A DNA stretch of 64,000 nucleotides from JAKLIN01 sp964419275 (GTDB taxonomy: Archaea; Nanobdellota; Nanobdellia; Pacearchaeales; GW2011-AR1): positions 1 to 64,000 of the forward strand of contig CAYQOY010000001.1 of NCBI GenBank assembly GCA_964419275.1. Reading direction: 5' to 3'. The notes under the pieces are model-generated. The model did not search any database. It was given only the letters and a program-made list of their open reading frames with translations, and was not told where the DNA came from. Positions 24,142 through 31,021 of the stretch are shown here, in pieces. Each line of letters starts with the position of its first letter. The first letter of the stretch is position 1. A program made the translations under genes and the position numbers.

Positions 24142-24236
24142 TTTTTTAGTGTTTTTTCAGCTTTTTTCAAGGTTTTTTAGAGTTTTTCGCGGATTTTCTG
24201 GGTTTTTGAGATTTTTCTCAGCTTTTTTGAATTTTT
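24142..24236. other. Helically phased T-tracts, predicted intrinsically curved DNA
   Basis: Ten runs of 4-6 T have centres near 24144, 24154, 24164, 24175, 24185, 24195, 24205, 24214, 24225 and 24234, a mean spacing of about 10 bases. A-tracts repeated in phase with the helix bend DNA strongly. Such bends are found at origins, partition sites and some promoters. The spacing is seen directly; the curvature is inferred. Confidence 0.75.
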
Positions 24237-24252
24237 GTGAGTCTTAATACAG

Positions 24253-24354
24253 CTTGCTTTCAAAAAATTATAAAAAACTATGTTTCTGACTGCGAAATTT
24301 TTTATCAATTTTCTCGCGCTTCCGGCAGGTTGTGCACTTAGGTTAGCTTAGTGA
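24253..24354 (+). repeat. About 100-bp direct repeat ending in imperfect palindrome copy B
   Basis: From CTTGC at 24253 to GTGA at 24354 the sequence matches 25519-25621 with small differences: AAAATTATAAAAAAC, TTTTTTATCAATT, CTTCCGGCAGGT and TGTGCACTTAGGTTAGCTTA are shared. Copy B of the 24-bp element is at 24331-24354. The second copy begins inside the last codons of the M16 gene, so this one looks like the 3' remnant of a lost gene copy. Confidence 0.75.
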
Positions 24355-24439
24355 ATAAACAGATTTTATTTGATTTTATTTTGTATCCTCTCAGATGTTC
24401 TCATATATTTTTTTAAATGAATTTTTCTATTTTTTCTGG

Positions 24440-25531
24440 ATGATTATTAATTTAAAGAGCGAGACAGATCTTTCTGGATTTTACGTTGTTTATGAAGGAG
24501 CTGCAAATTTCGAGAAAAAAGGACAGAGGGGGATTTCTCATTTGCTAGAACACCTTATGGCTAATGACCTCTTCTCCGTTGAGGAAGAGATAATCAAAGA
24601 TGGAATTGACCTTAATGCAGAAACATCCCAAAACGACATGGTCTTTTTTATTACCGGATTAGAAAAAAACCTTGCTAAGTGGAGGGAACCTCTTCTTTCT
24701 TCTTTAAACAGATTAAATTTCCCAGAAGAAAATTTTGAAAAAGAAAAAAATGTTGTTTTAGTGGAATATTTACAAGGTGTTTCAGATTTAGAGTCTAATC
24801 ATCTTTTGAATCTCTGGAGAAATACATTAAATGTTTATGGTCCTTGGGGGTTAAAGGCTGACTTAGAAGGTTTAACCTGGACAGATTGTCAAGAACATTA
24901 TAACTCTAGGTTTACCAAACCTTCAAAAATTATTAATGTTTCAAAAAATTTTAATTATAAAGACGATTCCATTCAATTTGAAACGCGAAAGTCGGAAAAA
25001 AGAATTAAACTGGGGGATTATTCCGCTCCTTTAGAAGTGCTTGAATTCTCTCCAGAAATGACTTCAATTATCTGTATGTCTCCTATTATTGAAGAAGACT
25101 TTGCTTACGTTGATTTTATCACCGATTTGATTTCAAGTGACTTAAATTCCCCTCTTTTTAAGAAGATTCGAGATAGGGGGCTTGCTTATGACTTGACTAT
25201 GTCGGAAGAAAGGATTAACAGGCAGGGGATTATTCTTTTAGGAACTTCTGTTTTAACTGAAAAAATAGAAGAAACCCTTGAAACAGTTGAAGAAGTTCTA
25301 AAAAACCCGAAAGAGTACCTCTCTGAACGCCGAATTGATTTGATTAAATCTTCCTTAAAGGCTAGACAAGAAAAAGAAGAAATTTTAAGATTTGCGAACA
25401 TTGATGAGTATATTCATCCCGCTGAATGGAACGTTTACAACATATTAAATAAGATAGATTTAGCTAAAATCCAGGAAGTTTACAACAAGTATTTTAATTT
25501 TGACAATTGGTATATTTCTTGTTGCCCTTAA
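24440..25531 (+). CDS. M16-family zinc peptidase (single-domain-pair, divergent)
   Basis: A 363-residue protein with the inverted zinc motif HLLEH at residues 34-38 (GISHLLEHLM) and E109 in VVLVEY as third ligand, about 70 residues later. A second M16-like half follows (FKKIRDRGLAYDL). The ATG at 24440 fits the normal family start; an upstream ATG at 24395 would add 15 residues. It differs clearly from the other M16 gene (47918-49120). Direct repeats bracket it, so it may lie on a movable cassette. Substrate unknown. Confidence 0.75.
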   Translation: MIINLKSETDLSGFYVVYEGAANFEKKGQRGISHLLEHLMANDLFSVEEEIIKDGIDLNAETSQNDMVFFITGLEKNLAKWREPLLSSLNRLNFPEENFEKEKNVVLVEYLQGVSDLESNHLLNLWRNTLNVYGPWGLKADLEGLTWTDCQEHYNSRFTKPSKIINVSKNFNYKDDSIQFETRKSEKRIKLGDYSAPLEVLEFSPEMTSIICMSPIIEEDFAYVDFITDLISSDLNSPLFKKIRDRGLAYDLTMSEERINRQGIILLGTSVLTEKIEETLETVEEVLKNPKEYLSERRIDLIKSSLKARQEKEEILRFANIDEYIHPAEWNVYNILNKIDLAKIQEVYNKYFNFDNWYISCCP

Positions 25532-25621
25532 AAATTATAAAAAACCCTATTTTTGACACGAGATTTTTTTATCAATTCTCTAGAACTTCCGGCAGGTTGT
25601 GCACTTAGGTTAGCTTAGTGA
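25519..25621 (+). repeat. About 100-bp direct repeat ending in imperfect palindrome copy C
   Basis: This copy overlaps the last codons of the M16 gene and ends with the 24-bp element TGTGCACTTAGGTTAGCTTA plus GTGA at 25598-25621. It matches 24253-24354 in the same orientation. Copies B and C therefore bracket the M16 gene as direct repeats about 1.27 kb apart. Confidence 0.75.
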
Positions 25622-25971
25622 TAATGAAAAAAGGCTGTTTGTCGCTGTTTTTTTGCTTTTAATTTTTTCTGAAAATTAAATTTTGTGGGTTAATAGAGAA
25701 GGTAATTTTATCGACGGAGAACTGACTGTTTAAGGGTGTTTAAACACCTGTTTAGAATTGCTTTTGGGTGTTTGTCGCTGTTTATCGCTGTTTAAACAGG
25801 CTGTTTGCCTTCTTTTTTTGACATAAACAGCTGTTTAAGTCTGTTTGTTAAGTGTTTATAGCTGTTTGAACTTATTTTTTCTGTAAATTTTATGAAAAAT
25901 ATTATGCTGTTTACGTCGATATTCTCCGACGGGTGCAAAACATTTTTAAACTGTTTATTATAATAACTATT
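25532..25971. other. Non-coding region between M16 and HTH-protein genes
   Basis: This 440-base gap has no credible gene. It holds the end of repeat copy C and the dense cluster of TGTTT half-sites described separately, plus a TATA-like TTTTTAAA near 25943 about 25 bases before the next ATG. A TCGACGGAGAA motif at 25710 is echoed at 26831. Confidence 0.7.
25634..25956. repeat. Iteron-like cluster of about 18 TGTTT half-sites
   Basis: Within 323 bases I count 15 forward and 3 inverted copies of a TGTTT half-site, most as GCTGTTT or GGTGTTT. Several pair into palindromes: GGTGTTTAAACACC near 25734 and AAACAGCTGTTT at 25825-25836. The two palindromes are the two possible arrangements of one half-site, GSTGTTT, which suggests one binding protein. 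The cluster lies directly upstream of a coil-linker-HTH gene. Confidence 0.8.
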
Positions 25972-26589
25972 ATGTTTTGGTTTTTTAATAGAAAAAAAGA
26001 GGCAGAAGATATCAAAAAAGATGTTAAAGCGGGCTTTGAATCTGTAAAAAAAGACATTACATCTATTAGTGGATGGATAAATTACCTTGATTCTGAAAAA
26101 AATATTACCAAAAAAGATGTTTTAGAGATAAAAGAGGATTTGTCTTCGATAAAAAAGGAACTTGAAGGATTAAAAAACGTTGTTTCTTTTATGGGCGAAG
26201 TTAAAACAAACAGGGTGTTTAAAACACCCGGGCGGGTGTTTGATAAACAAACAGCTGTTTTGCCTGTTCAAACAGCTGTTCAAACAGCTGTTCAAACACC
26301 AAATTTAGACAGATTTTCAACAACTGAAAGAGCAATCGTGTGGGTATTGCTAAATTCAGAGCTAAGGCTAAGTTATGATGACTTAGCTGCTGTCCTGGGA
26401 AAAGAGAGATCGACAATTAGAGGTCAAATAAATTCGATAAAGCAAAAAAGTGACATAATTGAAGAAGTAGTTGAGTCAAATGGCAAAAAGAGAGTGTTTA
26501 TACCTGAAGAAATCAAGGAAAAACTGCTCAAAAAGGCAAAAGTGAGAGTTAGCAGTACTAAAAAAGATAAAAAAAATGAAAAAAGTTGA
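25972..26589 (+). CDS. Coiled-coil/linker/HTH protein 1 (candidate iteron-binding protein)
   Basis: A 205-residue protein from the ATG at 25972; a GTG at 25933 would add 13 hydrophobic residues. Residues 1-75 form a charged coiled coil after MFWFFNRKK. A linker follows, with the repeated peptide QTAVQTAVQT near residue 100. The C-terminal winged-helix-like HTH contains LSYDDLAAVLGKERSTIRGQ and a wing NGKKRVFI. The tail is Lys-rich. The linker is encoded by CAAACAGCTGTT repeats, the same word as the upstream iterons. Function unknown; DNA binding at the repeats is my inference. The convergent gene at 26973-27809 has the same design. Confidence 0.7.
   Translation: MFWFFNRKKEAEDIKKDVKAGFESVKKDITSISGWINYLDSEKNITKKDVLEIKEDLSSIKKELEGLKNVVSFMGEVKTNRVFKTPGRVFDKQTAVLPVQTAVQTAVQTPNLDRFSTTERAIVWVLLNSELRLSYDDLAAVLGKERSTIRGQINSIKQKSDIIEEVVESNGKKRVFIPEEIKEKLLKKAKVRVSSTKKDKKNEKS
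26208..26300. repeat. Iteron-like repeats inside the HTH-protein-1 coding sequence
   Basis: The segment contains GGGTGTTTAAAACACCC, a further GGGTGTTT, AAACAGCTGTTT at 26249-26260 and two tandem CAAACAGCTGTT units. They match the half-site of the upstream cluster and encode the low-complexity linker of the protein. Confidence 0.8.
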
Positions 26590-26972
26590 GAAAAAATGAA
26601 TCTGAAAAAGAAAAAAGTGAGTAATGGAGGGATTATTTCAAAAAACAGTAAAAGTGAGCATAAGGGTTAATTAAAAATCAACAAAAAATATGTAAAAAAT
26701 GAGGGTTTTGTAGTGGGTAAAAATCCTTTAGATTCAACGAGAAAACGCCAATAAAGATCGAAAAAAGTCATAGAAATAGTTTATCGGTTAACCGATTAGA
26801 TTATTTGAGGGCCTAATTTCTCTTAGTTTATCGACGAGAAAATTTAAAAAAGAGTGAAAAGAAAATTTCAAAAGAATAAAAAGTTAGACTTTTCTTTGAA
26901 TTTTTTGAAGGATTTCATTTTATTTTTACGACGAGAAAGGGTCTGCTGAGAACAATTAAAAAAGGCTCAAAA
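26590..26972. other. Non-coding convergent region with palindrome and ACGAGAAA repeats
   Basis: This 383-base gap between two convergent HTH-protein genes holds no credible gene. It contains the perfect 14-bp palindrome ATCGGTTAACCGAT at 26783-26796 and three forward ACGAGAAA copies at 26747, 26834 and 26931, spaced 87 and 97 bases apart. No clear hairpin terminator is seen. Confidence 0.6.
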
Positions 26973-27809
26973 TCAAAGATCTCTTAGTTGAATTATTGCG
27001 TTAAGTGAAGCAATTTTCTTTAAATTTTCGGAAATAGAAATTTTAATTTGTTTATTATTTACTTTTTCTTTTTGAATAGGGACACCTTTTTTTATCAATT
27101 TACCGACGTAATCTCTTACAGAACTTTCACTAAGATTCAATTTCTGAGATAAACTTCGGTAATCTGAAAATCCTTGCTCTTCATCATACTGGTAAATTGC
27201 AGAAAAAACCAAAAACTCTTGCTCGGTAAGTTCTTTGAACTTTAACCTAACTTCTTTTTTTAGACTATCTAAGGAATTTAAAATTTCTAAAGCATTGTTA
27301 AGAGACTTGCTTTCTTTGTTGAATCCCCTTGTTTCAGAGATAAACCCTTCTTTTTGTGTCTGTTGGTTTGTCTGTTGGTTTGTCTGTTTGTCTGTTGGAA
27401 CCCCTCCATTTCCAGTGGAAAAGCTCATATTTTGAGCCTTAGAAGGCTTAAAAGGGTAATTATCTGTTGGATTATCTGTTGGACTTGTTGGGTTAACCTG
27501 TCTGTTTGTCTGTTTTTCTAAGTTATCTGTCGGACTATCTTTTGAATGCTCTGAATACTTTTCAGAACAATTTTCGTCTAATCTTTCAGGAGAATACTGA
27601 AATTTAGAGTTGTATTCTGCACTATTTAAGTTAAAACCTTCTTTGGAAGAATAATCTGATTTCTTAAGGTAACTCTCTTCTTGATTAAGAAGAATCTCAT
27701 CAAGTAAATCTCTTAACTGATTTAATTGAAATTTAATCAAATCCATCTCGTTTCTCAAAGAAGCGATATCTGTTTTAACCTTGTCAAATGCCTCTTTGAT
27801 TGGTTCCAT
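26973..27809 (-). CDS. Coiled-coil/linker/HTH protein 2 (candidate origin-region DNA-binding protein)
   Basis: A 278-residue protein with the same design as the gene at 25972. An N-terminal coiled coil covers about residues 1-50 (LIKFQLNQLRDLLDEI). A long Asn/Gln/Thr/Ser/Pro linker at about 75-170 has repeated PTDN and NQQT units. A C-terminal HTH around ELTEQEFLVFSAI and LSQKLNLSESSVRDYVGKL ends in a wing (KVNNKQIKISI). The linker is encoded by TCTGTTGG-type repeats and includes an ORB-like element. The design recalls initiator genes that contain their own origin, such as lambda O, but no homology is claimed. Confidence 0.7.
   Translation of the reverse strand: MEPIKEAFDKVKTDIASLRNEMDLIKFQLNQLRDLLDEILLNQEESYLKKSDYSSKEGFNLNSAEYNSKFQYSPERLDENCSEKYSEHSKDSPTDNLEKQTNRQVNPTSPTDNPTDNYPFKPSKAQNMSFSTGNGGVPTDKQTNQQTNQQTQKEGFISETRGFNKESKSLNNALEILNSLDSLKKEVRLKFKELTEQEFLVFSAIYQYDEEQGFSDYRSLSQKLNLSESSVRDYVGKLIKKGVPIQKEKVNNKQIKISISENLKKIASLNAIIQLRDL
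27357..27530. repeat. TCTGTTGG/TCTGTTTG repeats inside the HTH-protein-2 coding sequence
   Basis: On the plus strand TCTGTTGGTTTG occurs twice in tandem, then TCTGTTTG and TCTGTTGGAACC (27359-27402). A second group holds ATCTGTTGGA twice, TCTGTTTG, CTGTTTTT and TCTGTCGGA (27466-27536). These resemble the TGTTT half-sites left of them and encode the NQQT and PTDN linker units on the minus strand. Confidence 0.75.
27399..27423 (-). promoter_or_regulatory. ORB-like element 3, inside the HTH-protein-2 gene
   Basis: The minus strand reads CTTTTCCACTGGAAATGGAG then GGGTT. It carries the TTCCACTGGAAAT dyad followed by a G-string, as in archaeal origin recognition boxes and in the two elements beside orc1. 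It lies 3.6 kb left of them, inside the linker-coding segment. Confidence 0.65.
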
Positions 27810-27840
27810 TTAATTGGTTGAAACAAGGAGTATAAAAAGA

Positions 27841-28620
27841 TTAATGTTGTTTATTAATCAGAATTCGAATTATCCTTTTGGTTTCTTCAGGGTCTTTTAC
27901 TTGTATGCAGTCAACTCCTGTGGAAATCACAGGGTAATCATTTCCCCCAGGAAATAAGGCATCGCCTAGGAATAACATCTCTTCTTTTTTAAAGTTTAAC
28001 TGCTCTTGAATCTTTGCAATCCCATACGCCTTGTCTATGCCTTTTTTAGTTACATCTAAAGACGTTGACCCTCCGATTCTAACAGAAAAGTCAGGTAATT
28101 TTTCTTGGAGTTTTTCTTGGAGTTTTTTTCTTTTTTCTGTGGTAGGGTCAAAAGACTCTTTTAATTCGCGAGGAGCTAGCTGACCTAGTGCAGAAAATGT
28201 GATCTGGCTTTCTCGATCTTCAATTACTTCTCCATAAACTTTTTGAGGATGGATATACCCTGTTTCTTTGAAAACTTGGTGAAACGCAGAAAAAATCTTT
28301 TCTTTTTCTTCCTGTTGCAAAACATTTTCATAAACCTTTTGCCAATTTCCTTGATTGTGCTTATAAAAGCTTGTTGAACAGGTGGGAAAGATAAACAACC
28401 TCGAAAAGTCTGTTTCTTGACTCTGGTTTTTCAAGATTCCTAAAAATTGCTTCTCAAACTGAGGAAAACCCCCTCCAGAAATGACTGCGACACTCCTATT
28501 TTTCAAAAGCTCACTTAATAGCCTTGCCATCTCTTTATCCATTTCAGACTTGCTTAAAGCTAGAGTCCCGTCTAAATCAAAAATAATCAACTTTTTGGAA
28601 GTTAATTCAAGATTATACAT
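27841..28620 (-). CDS. HAD-superfamily phosphatase/phosphomutase, PMM-like (subfamily IIB)
   Basis: A 259-residue HAD protein. Motif I is LIIFDLDGTLALSK with both aspartates, AVISGGGFPQF is motif II, and MLFLGDALFPGGNDYPV is motif IV in the form seen in eukaryotic-type phosphomannomutases. The cap has GEVIEDRESQITFSALGQ, like the PMM substrate segment, and GGSTSLDVTKKGIDKAYG precedes motif IV. It could be a phosphomannomutase supplying GDP-mannose or a phosphosugar phosphatase. It shares the minus strand with the neighbouring HTH gene, 31 bases away. Confidence 0.72.
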   Translation of the reverse strand: MYNLELTSKKLIIFDLDGTLALSKSEMDKEMARLLSELLKNRSVAVISGGGFPQFEKQFLGILKNQSQETDFSRLFIFPTCSTSFYKHNQGNWQKVYENVLQQEEKEKIFSAFHQVFKETGYIHPQKVYGEVIEDRESQITFSALGQLAPRELKESFDPTTEKRKKLQEKLQEKLPDFSVRIGGSTSLDVTKKGIDKAYGIAKIQEQLNFKKEEMLFLGDALFPGGNDYPVISTGVDCIQVKDPEETKRIIRILINKQH

Positions 28621-28631
28621 TTTGGTTTTTA

Positions 28632-28898
28632 TTATTGAATCTTTTTATATGCTTCGTAAGACTTACTGGAAAGTTTCCATCTAGCTCTTTTTTTATAACT
28701 AACTCCCTGAGGGTTTTTTTTGATTTGATCAACTAATCCTTTTTTAGATAAATCTATTAAAAGCCTTTTCACAAATTCCTCATCTCTAGCGATTTCTTTG
28801 GAAATTTGAGAGATGAATAAGGGGCGAGGGTTATTCTCAAATAAAAGTGCCAGGATTTGTTCAGAAATTTTGGTTTTCTTTTCTTCAGAGATTCGCAT
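28632..28898 (-). CDS. Winged-helix DNA-binding protein
   Basis: An 88-residue protein that is almost entirely a winged HTH: ISEQILALLFENNPRPLFIS, a recognition region ISKEIARDEEFVKRLLIDLS, and a wing KKGLVDQIKKNPQGVSY. It has no ligand domain. The ATG lies about 85 bases upstream of the divergent DHH gene, so it may regulate that gene or itself. Its stop is 12 bases before the HAD gene. Confidence 0.7.
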   Translation of the reverse strand: MRISEEKKTKISEQILALLFENNPRPLFISQISKEIARDEEFVKRLLIDLSKKGLVDQIKKNPQGVSYKKRARWKLSSKSYEAYKKIQ

Positions 28899-28982
28899 AG
28901 GGCTTTAATACCGAATAACTTTTTAAACGTATGTTTGATATTAAGAAACTCTTTAAACCAATTTCATCTAAGATTAAATGGA

Positions 28983-30029
28983 ATGAATCTTGAATTTAAC
29001 TCTGGAAAAAAAGAAGACGCTCAAAAATTTATAAGAAAACTGAAAAAAGAAGATAATCTTGCAATAATCAGCCACAACGATTTAGATGGGCTTGCTTCAG
29101 CTAAAATTTTAGAAAGAGTTAGTTCTCCTAGGTTAATTGAATTAGTTTCTTATGATAAAATCTCCGGGTTAGTGCCTTCTCTTAAAAAAAATAAAATAAA
29201 CAAGATTATTTTTTCAGATTTGTCTTTAGATTTTCCTGGAAGCCTTTCTAGCTTTGAATCTCTTGCAGAAATATTAGTTATAGACCATCATCAATTCAAA
29301 AACGACCTTAACTCAAATAAAACTACTTTCTTGAATGCCCAGGGATATTGTGCTTCGTATATTTGTTATTCTCTTTTCTCAGAAAATGCAAATTTAAAGA
29401 ACTTAGAATGGCTTGTCGCTCTTGCTTCTTTATCAGACTGGCTTTATTCAAAGAATGTTGATTGGATTAAACAAGTTTATGAAAGCCAGGGAGAAACATT
29501 TGAATTAAATGAAATTCAAAAAGGAAAGTTTTGGGAAAGTGTTTTAACAGTTTCGGACGGATTAATTTACTTCAAAGATAACCCGACAAAAGCTTACGAA
29601 TTAATTAATTCCGAAAAATTTGATTTAAAAGAAATAACCCCTTATGTTCAGAAAGTCAGGCAAGATTTGGATTTTAATTTAGATAGATTTGAAAAAGAAA
29701 AAGAGCCTATTCCCGGAGGATTTTTTTATGAAATGAAATCTGAATATGATCTGAATTCTAGATTCGCTTCTTTGATTAGTGGAAAAACACCTAATGAGAC
29801 TTATGTTATTTCTACTAAGAATCATACCCTTTACAGAATCTCTGCAAGAAGAAGCGACGGAAAAAGGGACATGTCCGAGTTAGTTAAGTATCTCACTGAA
29901 GATTTAACTTTGATCAATGCCGGAGGGCATGTTGCAGCAGCAGGATGTAATGTTCTTGAAACAGAGTATATTTCTTTTAAAGAAAAATTGAAACAGATTC
30001 CCGAAGAGATGTTTGTTTTGAAAAAATAA
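28983..30029 (+). CDS. DHH/DHHA1-family phosphoesterase (RecJ/GAN-like)
   Basis: The start at ATG 28983 gives 348 residues; the open frame upstream overlaps the divergent wHTH gene and lacks domain sequence. Motif I is ISHNDLDGLASA, motif II IIFSDLSLDF, motif III VIDHHQ, and a later SDW fits motif IV. The C-terminal DHHA1 region has ISARRSDGKRDM and NAGGHVAAAGC. Archaeal relatives include the GINS-associated nuclease GAN and oligoribonucleases acting on DNA or RNA 5' ends. Its place near orc1 and polD would suit a replication nuclease. Confidence 0.8.
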   Translation: MNLEFNSGKKEDAQKFIRKLKKEDNLAIISHNDLDGLASAKILERVSSPRLIELVSYDKISGLVPSLKKNKINKIIFSDLSLDFPGSLSSFESLAEILVIDHHQFKNDLNSNKTTFLNAQGYCASYICYSLFSENANLKNLEWLVALASLSDWLYSKNVDWIKQVYESQGETFELNEIQKGKFWESVLTVSDGLIYFKDNPTKAYELINSEKFDLKEITPYVQKVRQDLDFNLDRFEKEKEPIPGGFFYEMKSEYDLNSRFASLISGKTPNETYVISTKNHTLYRISARRSDGKRDMSELVKYLTEDLTLINAGGHVAAAGCNVLETEYISFKEKLKQIPEEMFVLKK

Positions 30030-30069
30030 AGCTGTTTTTAATGAGATCTGGAGAAAAAAATAAGAATCT

Positions 30070-30489
30070 TTATTTTTTTGCCTTGTTTTCTTTTCGAATC
30101 ATTGGCAAGGGAACATGTAAGGGGAGATTTATTTCCTCTTCTAACTGCATTGCCTTAAGATTTGCTTTTCTTAAAACTGCGTTGAAAACAAAGATCTTGA
30201 AATCTTCTTCTACCTTTTTATCTTTCCACTGTTTTAATACTTCTTTGGACTGTCGTGGATCTAAAGAGATTAACAAATCTCCTTTAAATTCAATTTTAGC
30301 ATAATTTGGAGAATAATTGATTGCGTAAGAGAATTTAACCCCTAAAAATTCGTCTCTAGTTTTAAACAAATCTGCTTTTACTGTAGAAATTTCAGAAATA
30401 TCAATTTTAGTCTCTATTTTAACATTCTCTGCTTTATCTGCAAGCTTTTCTACGCTTATTTTTTTGAAGTTTAAACCGACTAATTTCAT
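30070..30489 (-). CDS. Conserved archaeal protein of unknown function (possibly SecB-like fold)
   Basis: A 139-residue soluble protein of alternating strands and a C-terminal helix. LVGLNFKKISVEKL opens it, then strands KFSYAINYSP and AKIEFKGDLLISL, then a helix with FKIFVFNAVLRKANLKAMQL and a closing PLHVPLP. The strand-then-helix layout and the ISVEKL start recall SecB chaperones, but no motif proves this. It is convergent with the DHH gene and 46 bases from the PRC-barrel gene upstream. Confidence 0.45.
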   Translation of the reverse strand: MKLVGLNFKKISVEKLADKAENVKIETKIDISEISTVKADLFKTRDEFLGVKFSYAINYSPNYAKIEFKGDLLISLDPRQSKEVLKQWKDKKVEEDFKIFVFNAVLRKANLKAMQLEEEINLPLHVPLPMIRKENKAKK

Positions 30490-30535
30490 TTTATTTTAGT
30501 TAATTCTTTTTAATTTGGTTAGAATCTCTGAAGCT

Positions 30536-30796
30536 TTAAACTAAATCTTCTTCAGAAACGATCACAAAGTCCCCTATTGCAATAATAGAGTTATAAGGGA
30601 TAAGTATGTCATTTGTGTGGGTTCTTTCAAGGTTAAGATTCTTGACATAAGCAGTGGAGTCTTTAACTACAAGGTTAATTAACTCTCCAGACTTAGTTTC
30701 AAAAGTAATATCCTTTACAGCACCTAGTCTTTTTCCCTCTTTTGTGACAATCATCTTGCCCAAAATCGAATTAAATGGGTTTTTTTCTTGTTGCAT
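30536..30796 (-). CDS. PRC-barrel domain protein
   Basis: An 86-residue PRC-barrel: NSILGKMIVTKEGKRLGAVK followed by DITFETKSGELINLVVK and IPYNSIIAIGDFVIV is the complete small beta-barrel. The start is set at 30796 because a TATA-like box (TTTATATAT on the minus strand, about 25 bases upstream) would lie inside any longer frame. Archaeal PRC-barrel proteins are linked to RNA metabolism and to the division protein CdpB. Its promoter faces the candidate origin. Confidence 0.75.
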   Translation of the reverse strand: MQQEKNPFNSILGKMIVTKEGKRLGAVKDITFETKSGELINLVVKDSTAYVKNLNLERTHTNDILIPYNSIIAIGDFVIVSEEDLV

Positions 30797-30972
30797 GATT
30801 GATTGAAAGGGAATTGATATATAAATTTTTCTATAACTCAAGATAACGATTGTTTTAATGCTCTCGAAGAAGGTGAGCTAGATTTAATGATTTAGTTCTT
30901 CTTTTAGAAACAATTTAAAAAAAGAAGAAAAAAGGAGATTAATAACGGAGATTTAATTGTAATTAACCTAAA

Positions 30973-31002
30973 CCCCCTCACCCCTCAATTTCCAGTAGAA
31001 AC
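30973..31002 (-). promoter_or_regulatory. ORB-like element 1
   Basis: The minus strand reads GTTTCTACTGGAAATTGAGG then GGTGAGGGGG. This is the ORB pattern, a TTCC-like dyad (one base changed, TACTGGAAA) followed by a G-string. It lies on the left side of the AT-rich unwinding stretch. Confidence 0.75.
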
Positions 31003-31021
31003 ATTTAAAAAAGAAAAATTG

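Larger units (their letters stand above)
24001..24439. other. Non-coding divergent region with repeats and curved DNA
   Basis: This 439-base gap holds no credible gene. It contains two copies of the 24-bp imperfect palindrome (24041, 24331), a tandem TGTACGT-TGTACGT at 24126-24139, ten phased T-tracts (24142-24236) and a 100-base segment repeated after the M16 gene. It separates divergent peptidase genes. It is far too elaborate for two simple promoters. Confidence 0.75.

Noticed and set aside
27357..27402. Short regular repeats that look like a small CRISPR array
   Set aside because: Units are 8-12 bases, vary in length and have no unique spacers; they lie in a coding sequence and no cas gene is near.
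28096..28135. Tandem repeat of TTTTTCTTGGAG in the HAD gene
   Set aside because: It encodes LQEKLQEKL, part of a helix, and is a minor slippage repeat without wider pattern.
30041..30304. Plus-strand open frame downstream of the DHH gene
   Set aside because: It is antisense to the conserved minus-strand gene at 30070-30489 and has no domain pattern.
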